From Pseudomonas sp. DY-1 (GTDB lineage Bacteria; Pseudomonadota; Gammaproteobacteria; Pseudomonadales; Pseudomonadaceae), in assembly GCF_003626975.1 (NCBI RefSeq), contig NZ_CP032616.1, positions 2,790,001-2,854,000 of the forward strand: a stretch of DNA of 64,000 nucleotides, read 5' to 3'. This document shows positions 36,911-46,473 of the stretch, piece by piece. A program made the position numbers and the translations under genes. Position 1 is the stretch's first letter. The number at the start of each line of letters is the position of its first letter. The notes under the pieces are model-generated. The model searched no databases, had not been told where the DNA came from, and saw only the letters and a list, made by a program, of their open reading frames with translations.

Positions 36911-38785
36911 TCAGCGGGCATCGCCTCGCAGTTCGGCCACCTGCAACTGCAGGCTCTGCCTGTCGGCCAACTCAGGCGATACCGGAGCCCCCGCCACCAG
37001 GCGTATGCGTGACCAGAAGCGCTTGAAGAGTCCTTTGGACGGATCACGGCTGAAGAAGCTGCCCCAAAGCCCCAGCAGCGCCATCGGGATTACCGGCACC
37101 GGGTTCTCCTCGAGGATACGTTCGATGCCGTTCTTGAACTCGTTCAGTTCGCCGTCGCCGGTCAGCTTGCCCTCGGGGAAGATGCATACCACCTCACCAT
37201 TGCGCAGATACTCGGCGATCTTCTTGAAGGCCGCATCGTAGACCAGCAGATCCTCGTGGCGCGCCGCGATCGGCACGGTACCGGCGGTGCGGAAGATGAA
37301 GTTCAGCACCGGAAGCTGGTAGATCTTGTAGTACATGACGAAGCGCACCGGGCGCCGCACCGCGCCGCCAATCAGCAACGCATCGACGAAGGACACGTGG
37401 TTGCACACCAGCACCGCCGGCCCTTCCTCGGGAATCGCCTCAAGGCCTTTGTGTTCTACGCGATACATGGAATGGCCAAGCAGCCAGACCAGGAAGCGCA
37501 TCGTGAACTCGGGGACGATCTTGAAGATGTAGCTGTTCACCGCGATGTTCATCAGCGACACCACCAGGAACAGCTCGGGGATCGACAGCCCGGCGACGCT
37601 GAGGAAAAGGATCGAGGCGATGGCCGAGACCACCATGAACAGCGCGTTGAGAATGTTGTTCGCGGCGATCACCCGCGCGCGCTCGTTCTCCGCCGTGCGC
37701 GACTGGATCAGCGCGTAGAGCGGCACGATGTAGAAACCGCCGAACAGCCCGATGCCGAGGATGTCGGCAAGGATCAGCCAGGACTGGCCATGACCGAGCA
37801 GCGCCAGCCAGTCGTGCGGCGTCGCACCTTGCGGGAACTCACCGGAATGCCACCAGAGCAACAGGCCGAACAGGGTCAGGCCAATGGAACCGAAGGGCAC
37901 CAGGCCGATTTCCACCTTGCCGCCCGAGAGGCGCTCGCAAAGCATCGAGCCCAATGCAATCCCCACCGAGAACACCGTGAGGATCAGTGTCACCACGCTT
38001 TCGTCGCCGTGCAGCAGCTCCTTGGAATAGGCCGGGATCTGCGTCAGGTAGACGGCCCCGAGGAACCAGAACCAGGAGTTACCCACCAGAGAGCGCGATA
38101 CCGAAGGGCGCTGACCAAGCCCCAGGCGCATGATCTGCCAGGACTGGCGGAAGATGTTCCAGTCGAGCGCGAGCCCCGGCAGCGCTGCCGCTGCGCGCGG
38201 AATGCCGCGACTGGCCAGGTAGCCGAGACTGGCAGTGAGCACGATGGCGCAGGCCACGATCGGCTCGTAGCGCTCGACGGACATCATGAGGCCGGCACTA
38301 ATGGTGCCCGCGAGAATGGCCAGGAAGGTGCCCATCTCCACCAGGGCGTTGCCCCCTACCAGTTCGTCCTCACGCAGCACCTGCGGCAGGATCGAGTACT
38401 TCACCGGGCCGAACAGCGCCGAGTGGGTGCCCATGGCGAATAGCGCCAGGAACAGCAGCGGCAGACTGTCGAAGAAGAAGCCCAGGGCCCCCACCGCCAT
38501 GATGGCGACCTCGGCCAGCTTGATGGCGCGGATCAGCGCGTCCTTGGCGAACTTCTCGCCGAACTGTCCGCCCAGTGCGGAAAACAGGAAGAACGGCAGG
38601 ATGAACAGCAGCGCGCAGAGGTTGGTGAAAACACTCTTGTCGCCGGAAATGGCGAGTTTGTAGAGGATGGCGAGAATCAGCGACTGCTTGAAGATGTTGT
38701 CGTTGAACGCGCCGAGCAACTGAGTCACGAAGAACGGCAGGAATCGCCGTGTGCCCAGCAGGGCAAATTGCGAGTGTTGGCTCAT
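36911..38785 (-). CDS. MFS transporter fused to a PlsC-type acyltransferase (LplT-Aas-like)
   Basis: 624 residues from ATG 38785 (AAGGA just upstream). The first ~420 residues are a 12-helix MFS domain of LplT type (LGAFNDNIFKQSLILAILYKLA). The C-terminal ~200 residues are an acyltransferase with HVSFVD (Hx4D) and FPEGKL. LplT flips lysophospholipid inward and Aas re-acylates it; here both are in one chain, but the acyl-ACP synthetase domain of Aas is absent. Probable role: lysophospholipid repair. Confidence 0.85.
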   Translation of the reverse strand: MSQHSQFALLGTRRFLPFFVTQLLGAFNDNIFKQSLILAILYKLAISGDKSVFTNLCALLFILPFFLFSALGGQFGEKFAKDALIRAIKLAEVAIMAVGALGFFFDSLPLLFLALFAMGTHSALFGPVKYSILPQVLREDELVGGNALVEMGTFLAILAGTISAGLMMSVERYEPIVACAIVLTASLGYLASRGIPRAAAALPGLALDWNIFRQSWQIMRLGLGQRPSVSRSLVGNSWFWFLGAVYLTQIPAYSKELLHGDESVVTLILTVFSVGIALGSMLCERLSGGKVEIGLVPFGSIGLTLFGLLLWWHSGEFPQGATPHDWLALLGHGQSWLILADILGIGLFGGFYIVPLYALIQSRTAENERARVIAANNILNALFMVVSAIASILFLSVAGLSIPELFLVVSLMNIAVNSYIFKIVPEFTMRFLVWLLGHSMYRVEHKGLEAIPEEGPAVLVCNHVSFVDALLIGGAVRRPVRFVMYYKIYQLPVLNFIFRTAGTVPIAARHEDLLVYDAAFKKIAEYLRNGEVVCIFPEGKLTGDGELNEFKNGIERILEENPVPVIPMALLGLWGSFFSRDPSKGLFKRFWSRIRLVAGAPVSPELADRQSLQLQVAELRGDAR

Positions 38786-38924
38786 CTTCCTTGGTACCTG
38801 GTCATTAGCAGGGATACGGCCCCGTGCGCATGAATTCGCACGTCGCTGATTGGACTGCAGGACTATGGCGGAAAGCCACATTGGCCAGAAGGATGTTTGT
38901 GCGAATTCGCAAAAGACCGTCTGT

Positions 38925-39020
38925 GTAGGGGCGAATTCATTCGCCAAGGGCGGCGAGGCTGCCCCCTGCAAAGTCAAAGGGCGAACCTGCGGTCCGCTTG
39001 GCGATTAAGATCGCCCCTAC
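38925..39020. repeat. composite REP element, overlaps the azlD stop
   Basis: GTAGGGGCGAATTCATTCGCC at the left and GGCGATTAAGATCGCCCCTAC at the right form the ends of a 96-bp inverted structure with an inner GGCGGCGAGGCTGCCCCC. The azlD stop codon lies inside the right arm. Confidence 0.7.
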
Positions 39021-39346
39021 ATCGGCGGTTGCCCCAGCACCCAGCGCAGCAGGAAGAACAGCACCAGCCCACCAAGGATGGTCGCCAGCAGGTGGCGGCT
39101 CAGGGCAGCAATCAGGATTGCACCGAGCCCGGCCAGCAGGTAGGCGTTGTCCAGCGCCAGGTGAAAGTGCTGGCCGTCGGGCATCAGCATTCCCGGCACG
39201 ACGATGGCGGTGAGCACAGCGGTCGGCACGTAGTGCAGGCCCTGGCGCACCACCGGCGGGAAACTGAGGTTCGGCCAGGCGAACAGGCTGTAGCGGATGG
39301 CGAAGGTGATGACCGCCATGCCGAAGATCAGGCTCCAGGTTTGCAT
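39017..39346 (-). CDS. azlD: AzlD-family branched-chain amino acid exporter subunit
   Basis: 109 residues from ATG 39346 (GGGGAGGG upstream). Four membrane segments; [39 protein letters not shown] is typical AzlD. It overlaps azlC by 19 nt and partners it in export. Confidence 0.85.
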   Translation of the reverse strand: MQTWSLIFGMAVITFAIRYSLFAWPNLSFPPVVRQGLHYVPTAVLTAIVVPGMLMPDGQHFHLALDNAYLLAGLGAILIAALSRHLLATILGGLVLFFLLRWVLGQPPM

Positions 39347-40059
39347 GAGATACCCTCCCCCAGCAGGTCGAGGCGATAACGACGTTCCAGCACCACCCCG
39401 ACGACGATGCCGCTCAAGGCAGCCGCCATCAGGCCCAGCTTGTAGGGCAGGCCATGACAGATCAGCGCCACGGCGCCGGCCACGAGCGCGGCAGCCACCT
39501 GCGGCTTGTTGCGCAGCATGGGCACGACGATGCCGATGAATGTGGCGAGCATGGCGAAATCGAGGCCCCATGCCGCCAGGTTGGGCACCGCCTGGCCAAA
39601 CAGCACGCCCACCAGGGTGCAGAGCTGCCAGTTCAGGTACATGGCCAGGGCCCCGCCGAAGAAGTACCAGTGCTTGTGCGGCGAGTCGTCCTTCTCGGCA
39701 TAACGATGCTGGACCACCGCGAAGGCCTCGTCCGTCAACCAGAACGCCAGAGGCATGCGCCAGCGCGTCGGCAGGTGGCGCACGTACGGCTGCAGGGTTG
39801 CGCTGTACAGGGCGTGGCGCAGGTTGACCACGAAGGTGGTCAGCAGCACCACGGCCATCCCGGCGCCCCCGCTGAGCAGGGTGATGGCGATGAACTGGGA
39901 CGAGCCGGCGAACACCAGCAGCGACATGCCGATGGTCTGCCAGGCGGACAAGCCGGCGCCCGCGGCCAGGGTGCCGAAAATGATGCCGAACGGAATCGCG
40001 CCAACGATCATCGGAACGATGTCGCGGGCGCCGTGGATGAACTCAGTGATACGGGACAT
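39328..40059 (-). CDS. azlC: AzlC-family branched-chain amino acid exporter subunit
   Basis: 243 residues with the AzlC pattern ([57 protein letters not shown]). AzlCD pairs export branched-chain amino acids or analogues. The AraC gene upstream may control it. Confidence 0.88.
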   Translation of the reverse strand: MSRITEFIHGARDIVPMIVGAIPFGIIFGTLAAGAGLSAWQTIGMSLLVFAGSSQFIAITLLSGGAGMAVVLLTTFVVNLRHALYSATLQPYVRHLPTRWRMPLAFWLTDEAFAVVQHRYAEKDDSPHKHWYFFGGALAMYLNWQLCTLVGVLFGQAVPNLAAWGLDFAMLATFIGIVVPMLRNKPQVAAALVAGAVALICHGLPYKLGLMAAALSGIVVGVVLERRYRLDLLGEGISCKPGA

Positions 40060-40095
40060 GTGGCCTCCTTGTCCCGAAAGGCTAGCGTCAGGCCA

Positions 40096-40938
40096 TCAGT
40101 GCGTCTTGAACGATCTTGCGCACGCGTTGCGATATTCGCCCGGCCCCACGCCATAAGCCTGCTTGAACTGGCGGGTCAGATGGCTCTGATCGGCGAACCC
40201 CAGCTGTGCCGCCACACCGGCTGGCGCGCAACCGGCCTTGAGCAGGGCACGGGCCTGATCCAGGCGCTGCTGCTTGAGCCAGGCGTGGGGCGGCATGCCG
40301 GTGGCGCGGCGGAAGGTACGAGCGAAATGGAATGGCGAGAGCTTCACGGCAGTGGCCAGTTCCTCGAGGGACGGCGGCTCGGCCAGGCGTTCACGCAGCA
40401 GTTCCTTGGCACGCAGCACAGCCAGAGGCTCACGGCCCGGGGCGCCGGGCTCGGGCAGCCTGGAATGACGACGGAACAGCGACAACAGGGCCTCGCGCCA
40501 GGCAGTCTGCTGTTGCAGGGCACTGGCATTTGCCTCCAGCAGCCGATGCAGATGGGTGAACATCTGGACCAGGTCGGGATCGTGATGAACGCTGCCGATA
40601 AAGGCCGGCATGCCAGCCAGAGGAAGCTCGAGCTCCTCCAGGGCGCTGCGTACCAACGCGATATCCGGATAGAACACCCGGTAGCGCCAACCGTCGTCGT
40701 GTCCCTTGGAACCGGTGTGCACCTCATCCGGGTTGATCAGCGCCAGGCTGCCGGCACCGGCCAGGTGATCGACGCCGCGATAGCGATAGCGCTCGGCCCC
40801 TGCCTCCACCACGGCGATCACATAGCCGTCGTGTACATGGGGGGCGAAGCGATGTTCGATGTAGCGAGCAGACAGCAGCTCCAGGCCATCCAGATGGCCC
40901 GCCTGCCAGAAATGCGCGTCTTCCCTATGCTCGCCCAA
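40096..40938 (-). CDS. AraC-family transcriptional regulator with cupin sensor
   Basis: 280 residues. The start is taken as a TTG at 40938, 2 nt from the GNAT stop, as no ATG precedes the conserved part; the ribosome binding site is weak. N-terminal cupin (HRFAPHVHDGYVIAVVEAGAERYRYRG, INPDEVHTG) and C-terminal double HTH (LELATAVKLSPFHFARTFRRATGMPPHAWL, AAQLGFADQSHLTRQFKQAYGVGPGEY-like). It probably controls azlCD just downstream. Confidence 0.8.
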   Translation of the reverse strand: MGEHREDAHFWQAGHLDGLELLSARYIEHRFAPHVHDGYVIAVVEAGAERYRYRGVDHLAGAGSLALINPDEVHTGSKGHDDGWRYRVFYPDIALVRSALEELELPLAGMPAFIGSVHHDPDLVQMFTHLHRLLEANASALQQQTAWREALLSLFRRHSRLPEPGAPGREPLAVLRAKELLRERLAEPPSLEELATAVKLSPFHFARTFRRATGMPPHAWLKQQRLDQARALLKAGCAPAGVAAQLGFADQSHLTRQFKQAYGVGPGEYRNACARSFKTH

Positions 40939-40940
40939 GG

Positions 40941-41510
40941 TTATGCGCTGAACAGCGCCTCCAGCCGTTGCTTCACTCCCGGCCAGTCGTGGTCGGTGAT
41001 GCTGTATAGCACGCTGTCGTCAAGGCGGCCGTCAGCCAGGCGACGATGGTTGCGCAGCACGCCCTCGCGCTGGGCGCCGAGCTTTTCGATGGCGCGCTGG
41101 GAGCGCAGGTTGCTGGCGGCGGTTTTCAGTTGCACCCGCACCACTTGCCACTCCTCGAATGCATGGCGCAGCATCAGATACTTGATCGAGGCATTCAGGC
41201 CACTGCCGTGCTCACCGGCGGCGAGCCAGGTCCAGCCAATCTCGGCGGCCGGCAGGTTGGGCATGAAATCGGAGAAACGCGTGGTGCCTACCAGGTTGTC
41301 ACCCAGGCGAATGGCGAAGACCACCGCCCGCCCTTCCCGCTGGTCGGCCAGGGCGTGGCGATACCAGTCGGGTCGCAGGGGGCCGTTCATGTAGGCCAGG
41401 GCTTCGCGGTTGGCCTCAGCCAGGGTAACCAGCGCCGGGATGTCGGCCTCTGCCAGCGGTTCGAGGCGCAAGGCGCCGCGCTGCAGGATGACCGGTTGTG
41501 GATTGAACAT
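40941..41510 (-). CDS. GNAT acetyltransferase, RimJ/RimL type
   Basis: 189 residues from ATG 41510 (GGAGGG upstream); the longer frame to 41855 has no support. RimJ/L-like layout: LRLEPLAEADIPALVTLAE, VGTTRFSDFMPNLPAAEIGWTWLAAGEHGSGLNASIKYLML, VQLKTAASNLRSQRAIEKLGAQREGVLRNHRRL. It acetylates an amine, possibly a protein N-terminus or an amino acid. Confidence 0.85.
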   Translation of the reverse strand: MFNPQPVILQRGALRLEPLAEADIPALVTLAEANREALAYMNGPLRPDWYRHALADQREGRAVVFAIRLGDNLVGTTRFSDFMPNLPAAEIGWTWLAAGEHGSGLNASIKYLMLRHAFEEWQVVRVQLKTAASNLRSQRAIEKLGAQREGVLRNHRRLADGRLDDSVLYSITDHDWPGVKQRLEALFSA

Positions 41511-41761
41511 CTGCGCCCTCCTCAGGCGAAAGAACCCTGCCGGATGAGAACGTCGCGCCAAGCGGAAGTGCCGTGCAGGTTCCCACGCGAGACAAACAAA
41601 ACTGCGCGGGCAATGGACCACGCTAGCAGCCCCGGTGCGGGGGCTCAATAGCGCCTGCGACCTTGGTAGCAGCGGCCTGACGAATTGCCGACTTTGGTGC
41701 GAAACTGCTGGAAGTCGAAATCTCGCGGGCATGCCCCGCCACCGCACCATCCGGAGCTGCA

Positions 41762-44700
41762 ATGTCGCTGTCCAGCGGGCTGATCGCCACGGTCGCCTTC
41801 CTCTACATGGCCATCCTCTTCGCCATCGCCTTCTATGGCGACCGACGCAGCACACCCCTGTCGCCGCGCATGCGCGCCTGGGTCTACAGCCTGTCCCTGG
41901 CGGTGTACTGCACCAGCTGGACCTTCTTTGGCGCTGTCGGCCAGGCCGCCGGTCAGGTCTGGAACTTCCTGCCCATCTACCTGGGCCCCATCCTGCTGCT
42001 GCTGTTGGCGCCCTGGGTGGTGCAGAAGATGGTGATCATCAGCAAGCAGGAGAACATCACTTCCATCGCCGACTTCATCGCCGCGCGCTATGGCAAATCC
42101 CAGGCCCTGGCGGTAGTGGTGGCTCTGATCTGCCTGGTCAGCGTGCTGCCCTACATCGCCCTGCAGCTGAAGGGCATCGTCCTCGGGGTGAACCTGCTGA
42201 TCGGCCCAAGTGCCGAATCCTCTGGCACCCGCGCCCAGGACACAGCGCTCATCGTGTCGCTGGTGCTCGCCCTGTTCACCATCCTCTTCGGCACCCGCAA
42301 CCTGGACGCGACTGAACACCACCGCGGCATGGTGCTGGCGATCGCCTTCGAGTCCCTGGTCAAGTTGCTGGCCTTCCTCGCAGTGGGCGCCTACGTCACC
42401 TTCGGCCTGTTCGACGGTTTCGACGACCTGTTCACCCGTGCCCGCAGCGCTCCGCAGCTGGAGCACTACTGGTCGCAATCCATGGACTGGTCCTCGCTGC
42501 TGGTGCAGACCGGCGTCGCGATGCTCGCGATCATCTGCCTGCCCCGGCAATTCCACGTGACGGTGGTGGAGAACATCGAACCGCGTGACCTCCGCCAGGC
42601 ACGCTGGGTGTTCCCCATCTACCTGGCCCTGGCGGCGCTGTTCGTGGTGCCCATCGCCCTGGCCGGGCAGATGCTGCTGCCCAGCGGTGTGATCCCGGAC
42701 TCCTTCGTCATCAGCCTGCCGCTGGCCGAGGCGCACCCGGCCCTGGCGCTGCTGGCCTTCATCGGTGGTGCGTCGGCCGCCACCGGCATGGTGATCGTCG
42801 AAGCCGTGGCCCTGTCCACCATGGTTTCCAACGACATGCTGCTGCCATGGCTGCTGCGCCGGCAGAACGCCGAACGCCCGTTCGAAGTGTTCCGCCACTG
42901 GATGCTCTCGGTACGCCGGGTGAGCATCGTGGTGATCATCCTGCTGGGTTACGTCAGCTACCGCCTGCTGGGCTCCACCGCGAGCCTGGCGACCATCGGC
43001 CAGATCGCCTTTGCCTCCATCGCCCAGCTCGGCCCGGCCATGATCGGCGCGCTGTTCTGGAAGCAGGCCAACCGCCGTGGCGTGTTCGCCGGCCTCGCTG
43101 CCGGCGCTGCCCTCTGGGCCTACACCCTGGTATTGCCGGTGATGGCTCGCGGCCTCGGCTGGCCGCTGGAAAACTTCCCCGGCCTCTCCTGGATGATGGA
43201 AAACCCCCTGAACCTGCCCATCGAACCCCTGACCCAGGGCGTGGTGATCTCGCTGGCGGGCAACTGGATCCTCTTCGCCTGGGTGTCGGTGTTCTCCCGC
43301 ACCCGCGTGTCCGAGCACTGGCAGGCCAGCCGCTTCGTCGGCCAGCAGGTTTCCGCACGAGCCAGTTCCCGCACCCTGCTGGCGGTCCAGGTGGACGACC
43401 TGCTGATGCTCGCCTCGCGCTTCGTCGGTGAAGAGCGCGCGCGGCAGAGCTTCATCCGTTTCGCCTATCGCCTGGGCATCAGCTTCAACCCGGCGCAGAA
43501 CGCCAACCAGGATTGGATCACCCACACCGAACGCCTGCTCGCCGGCGTACTCGGCGCCTCGTCGGCGCGGGCCGTGGTGAAGGCGGCCATCGAAGGCCGC
43601 GAGATGCAGGTGGAGGACGTTGTGCGCATCGCCGACGAGGCTTCCGAGGTGCTGCAGTTCAACCGAGCCCTGCTTCAAGGCGCCATCGAGAACATCACCC
43701 AGGGCATCAGCGTCGTCGACCAGTCGCTGCGACTGGTGGCCTGGAACCACCGCTATCTGGAGCTGTTCGACTATCCCGAAGGCCTGATCAGCGTCGGCCG
43801 CCCCATCGCCGACATCATCCGCTACAACGCCGAACGTGGACTCTGCGGGCCCGGCGAGGTGGAATCCCATGTCGCTCGCCGCTTGTTCTGGATGCGCCAG
43901 GGCAGGCCGCACACCTCGGAGCGCCTGTTCCCCAATGGCCGGGTCATTGAACTGATCGGCAACCCCATGCCCGGTGGCGGCTTCGTCATGAGCTTCACCG
44001 ACATCACCGCCTATCGCCAGGCCGAACAGGACCTCAAGGATGCCAACGAAGGGCTGGAACGACGGGTCACCGAACGGACCCTGGAACTCTCCCAACTCAA
44101 CCACGCGCTGATCGAGGCCAAAGGCACGGCGGAAGCGGCCAACCAGTCCAAGACCCGCTTCCTCGCCGCCGTCAGTCACGACCTGATGCAACCGCTCAAC
44201 GCCGCGCGACTGTTCTCCGCCGCCCTTGGCCACCAGCAGGAGGTCCTGCCCCGCGAGGCCCGCGAACTGGTCAACCACCTGGACAGCTCGCTGCGCTCGG
44301 CCGAGGACCTGATCACCGACCTGCTGGACATCTCGCGCCTGGAGAGCGGCCGAGTCACTCCCGACCGTACCGCTTTCCCGCTGGCTTCGCTGTTCGACAC
44401 CCTCGGCGCCGAGTTCAAGGTGCTGGCCCAGGAGCAGCACATGGACTTCCGCCTGCGCGGCAGCAAGCTGCGCGTGGAAAGCGACATGAAACTGCTGCGC
44501 CGAATCCTGCAGAACTTCCTGACCAACGCCTTCCGCTACGCCAAGGGACGCGTCCTGCTGGGTGCCCGGCGCGACGGCGACAATCTGCGCCTGGAGGTCT
44601 GGGACCGTGGCCCCGGTATCCCGGAAGACAAGCGCAAGGTGATATTCGAGGAGTTCAAGCGCCTGGACAGCCATCAGACCCGCGCCGAGAAAGGCCTGGG

Positions 44701-45241
44701 GCTGGGCCTCGCCATCGCCGACGGCCTCTGCCGCGTGCTCGACCACAAGCTGGAAGTGCGCTCCTGGCCGGGCAAGGGCAGCGTGTTCAGCGTCACCGTG
44801 CCGCTGGCGCGCGTTCAGCAACCCTCGCCTGTGGTGCAGAAACTGGCCGAAGCCAACGGCCAGACGCTCAACGGCACCCAGGTACTGTGCATCGACAACG
44901 AGGACAGCATCCTCACTGGCATGCACAGCCTGCTGTCACGCTGGGGCTGCCAGGTGTGGACGGCGCGCAACCGCCTGGAATGCGAACACCTGCTGGCCGA
45001 GGAAGTGCGGCCGCAACTGGCGCTGGTGGACTACCACCTCGATGAAGGCGAGACCGGCACCGAACTCATGGCCTGGTTGCGGACCCGCCTGGGTGAACCG
45101 TTGCCCGGCGTGGTGATCAGCGCCGACGGCCGCGCCGAGCTGGTGGCCGAAGTCCACGCCGCCGGCCTGGACTATCTGGCCAAGCCGGTGAAGCCGGCCG
45201 CGCTACGGGCACTGATCAGCCGGCACGTGAACCTGCGCTGA
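41762..45241 (+). CDS. mxtR: hybrid sensor kinase with SLC5-type transporter domain (MxtR/CrbS)
   Basis: 1159 residues. Residues ~1-500 form a sodium:solute symporter-like domain of about 13 helices, then a linker, a PAS domain (~640-760), a HisKA domain with His806 in AAVSHDLMQP, an ATPase domain (YAKGRVLLGARRDGDNLRLEVWDRGPGIP) and a receiver with Asp1090 (LALVDYHLD). Homologues (MxtR in P. aeruginosa, CrbS elsewhere) control acetyl-CoA synthetase and acetate use with an unlinked LuxR-type regulator; none is adjacent here. Confidence 0.9.
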   Translation: MSLSSGLIATVAFLYMAILFAIAFYGDRRSTPLSPRMRAWVYSLSLAVYCTSWTFFGAVGQAAGQVWNFLPIYLGPILLLLLAPWVVQKMVIISKQENITSIADFIAARYGKSQALAVVVALICLVSVLPYIALQLKGIVLGVNLLIGPSAESSGTRAQDTALIVSLVLALFTILFGTRNLDATEHHRGMVLAIAFESLVKLLAFLAVGAYVTFGLFDGFDDLFTRARSAPQLEHYWSQSMDWSSLLVQTGVAMLAIICLPRQFHVTVVENIEPRDLRQARWVFPIYLALAALFVVPIALAGQMLLPSGVIPDSFVISLPLAEAHPALALLAFIGGASAATGMVIVEAVALSTMVSNDMLLPWLLRRQNAERPFEVFRHWMLSVRRVSIVVIILLGYVSYRLLGSTASLATIGQIAFASIAQLGPAMIGALFWKQANRRGVFAGLAAGAALWAYTLVLPVMARGLGWPLENFPGLSWMMENPLNLPIEPLTQGVVISLAGNWILFAWVSVFSRTRVSEHWQASRFVGQQVSARASSRTLLAVQVDDLLMLASRFVGEERARQSFIRFAYRLGISFNPAQNANQDWITHTERLLAGVLGASSARAVVKAAIEGREMQVEDVVRIADEASEVLQFNRALLQGAIENITQGISVVDQSLRLVAWNHRYLELFDYPEGLISVGRPIADIIRYNAERGLCGPGEVESHVARRLFWMRQGRPHTSERLFPNGRVIELIGNPMPGGGFVMSFTDITAYRQAEQDLKDANEGLERRVTERTLELSQLNHALIEAKGTAEAANQSKTRFLAAVSHDLMQPLNAARLFSAALGHQQEVLPREARELVNHLDSSLRSAEDLITDLLDISRLESGRVTPDRTAFPLASLFDTLGAEFKVLAQEQHMDFRLRGSKLRVESDMKLLRRILQNFLTNAFRYAKGRVLLGARRDGDNLRLEVWDRGPGIPEDKRKVIFEEFKRLDSHQTRAEKGLGLGLAIADGLCRVLDHKLEVRSWPGKGSVFSVTVPLARVQQPSPVVQKLAEANGQTLNGTQVLCIDNEDSILTGMHSLLSRWGCQVWTARNRLECEHLLAEEVRPQLALVDYHLDEGETGTELMAWLRTRLGEPLPGVVISADGRAELVAEVHAAGLDYLAKPVKPAALRALISRHVNLR

Positions 45242-45255
45242 AGGCGATCTCCGTT

Positions 45256-45283
45256 CGTGGGAGCGAATAGATTCGCGATGAGC
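45256..45283. repeat. single REP-like arm
   Basis: GTGGGAGCGAATAGATTCGC, one arm of the dispersed palindrome without its partner, between mxtR and the hypothetical gene. Confidence 0.5.
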
Positions 45284-45294
45284 CGGACGGCGGA

Positions 45295-45747
45295 TCAGTC
45301 TTCCTCGTCCTCTCGCACCAGCACACAGTGCATGCCTTCTTCGTCTTCGTTGCAGTCGTAGAGGTAGAACATCTGTACCTCGCCGGAAGCGGCGACCACC
45401 GCGACGAAGTCACCGGCATCGGCGAGGAAGAAATCACGCGTCGACGGATCGGCCTGGCATTCGATCAGCGCCGTGACGAACGAGGCGGGATCGATGTCGC
45501 CGAAGTAATCCTCGCGGTCCTGCGCGCTCCATTCAGCCGGAGCCTTGAATGCACCGGTAAAGAGAATGCGCGCATCGCCCAGGTCTTCTTCTTCCGCGTC
45601 CAGGTCGTTCTCGTCGGGACGATAGAGTGAGCAATCCAGGGCATCGGCATGACCCAGCACGGCCTCGCGGGCAGCCAGGCGCTTTTCCGGATCGAGTCCG
45701 GCGGCCAGGCAAATCTGGGCCCAGCTGTCTTGTTCGCGTGGGGACAC
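45295..45747 (-). CDS. conserved acidic hypothetical protein
   Basis: 150 residues from a GTG at 45747 (AAGGA 8 nt upstream). Very acidic (DENDLDAEEEDLGD, CNEDEEG, REDEED), no signal peptide or membrane segment. Unknown family. Its net negative charge suggests a nucleic-acid-mimic-like or metal-binding surface, but that is speculation. Confidence 0.6.
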   Translation of the reverse strand: MSPREQDSWAQICLAAGLDPEKRLAAREAVLGHADALDCSLYRPDENDLDAEEEDLGDARILFTGAFKAPAEWSAQDREDYFGDIDPASFVTALIECQADPSTRDFFLADAGDFVAVVAASGEVQMFYLYDCNEDEEGMHCVLVREDEED

Positions 45748-45852
45748 GGGAGAGTTCCTTCTTGGTTGGGGCTGAAAAAAGGAGTCTAGTGTCAGGCACA
45801 CGGAGGCGACGGGCAATTGTGGATTGGGAGCCGAGCGCCCGCCTGTGCTTAG

Positions 45853-46473
45853 ATGAGTTCAGTACCTCCAGGCCAGCCCCCCATGATACCCGCCGACATC
45901 CAGCTCCAGTTGCAGGACATCTTCCACGCCCACGGCATGGCCGACTCGGCGCTGCAGGAGTGCCTGTTGCAGGTGCTCAAGCTGCGCGACTACGACCATG
46001 ATCAACCGATCATCCGCGCAGGCGAGCGTCCCACCCACTTCTACGTGATCCTCTCCGGCGTGGCGCGCTACTACTACCTGTCCCCGGAAGGCCGCCAATG
46101 GAACAAGACCTTCTTCCGCGAAGGCCAGTTGATTGGCTCTCTCAGCGCCCACCTCAAGCAGCAACCCTGCACTTACAGCATTGCCGCGGTGGAAAGGTGC
46201 CGGCTGGCGAGCCTGCCCCTGGCGATACTCGACCAGTACGGCAAGCGCTTCCCGCAGCTGCAGCAGATGCAAGACCTGGTAACCCGGCAGATCATGCTGC
46301 GCAACGAGGACCGCGAGGCACTGCTGCTCACTCGCAATGGCGAGCAGCGCTACCAGTGGCTGCTGGATAACGAGCCCTGGCTGCTGGACCGGGTGCCGCA
46401 GTACCAGTTGGCCAGCTACCTGGGGATGGACCCGGTGTCCTTCTCACGGGTCAAGCGCAAACGGGCGGGCTGA
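45853..46473 (+). CDS. Crp/Fnr-family transcriptional regulator
   Basis: 206 residues if started at 45853, 196 if at ATG 45883; neither has a strong ribosome binding site. The cyclic-nucleotide-binding-type barrel (IIRAGERPTHFYVILSGVARYYYLSPEGRQWNKTFF) is clear. The C-terminal HTH is short (VPQYQLASYLGMDPVSFSRVKRKR) and its wing is truncated, as in the YeiL-like subgroup. Its 3' end overlaps the convergent synthetase by 23 nt. Confidence 0.8.
   Translation: MSSVPPGQPPMIPADIQLQLQDIFHAHGMADSALQECLLQVLKLRDYDHDQPIIRAGERPTHFYVILSGVARYYYLSPEGRQWNKTFFREGQLIGSLSAHLKQQPCTYSIAAVERCRLASLPLAILDQYGKRFPQLQQMQDLVTRQIMLRNEDREALLLTRNGEQRYQWLLDNEPWLLDRVPQYQLASYLGMDPVSFSRVKRKRAG

Noticed and set aside
38786..38924. 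Short GTGCG-AATTCGCAC-like palindromes upstream of the MFS-PlsC gene as an operator
   Set aside because: They look like degraded REP arms rather than a specific site.
41645..44926. A 1093-codon minus-strand open frame antisense to the hybrid kinase
   Set aside because: Low-complexity Gln/Gly/Asp/His-rich translation with no domain; the plus-strand frame is clearly the gene.
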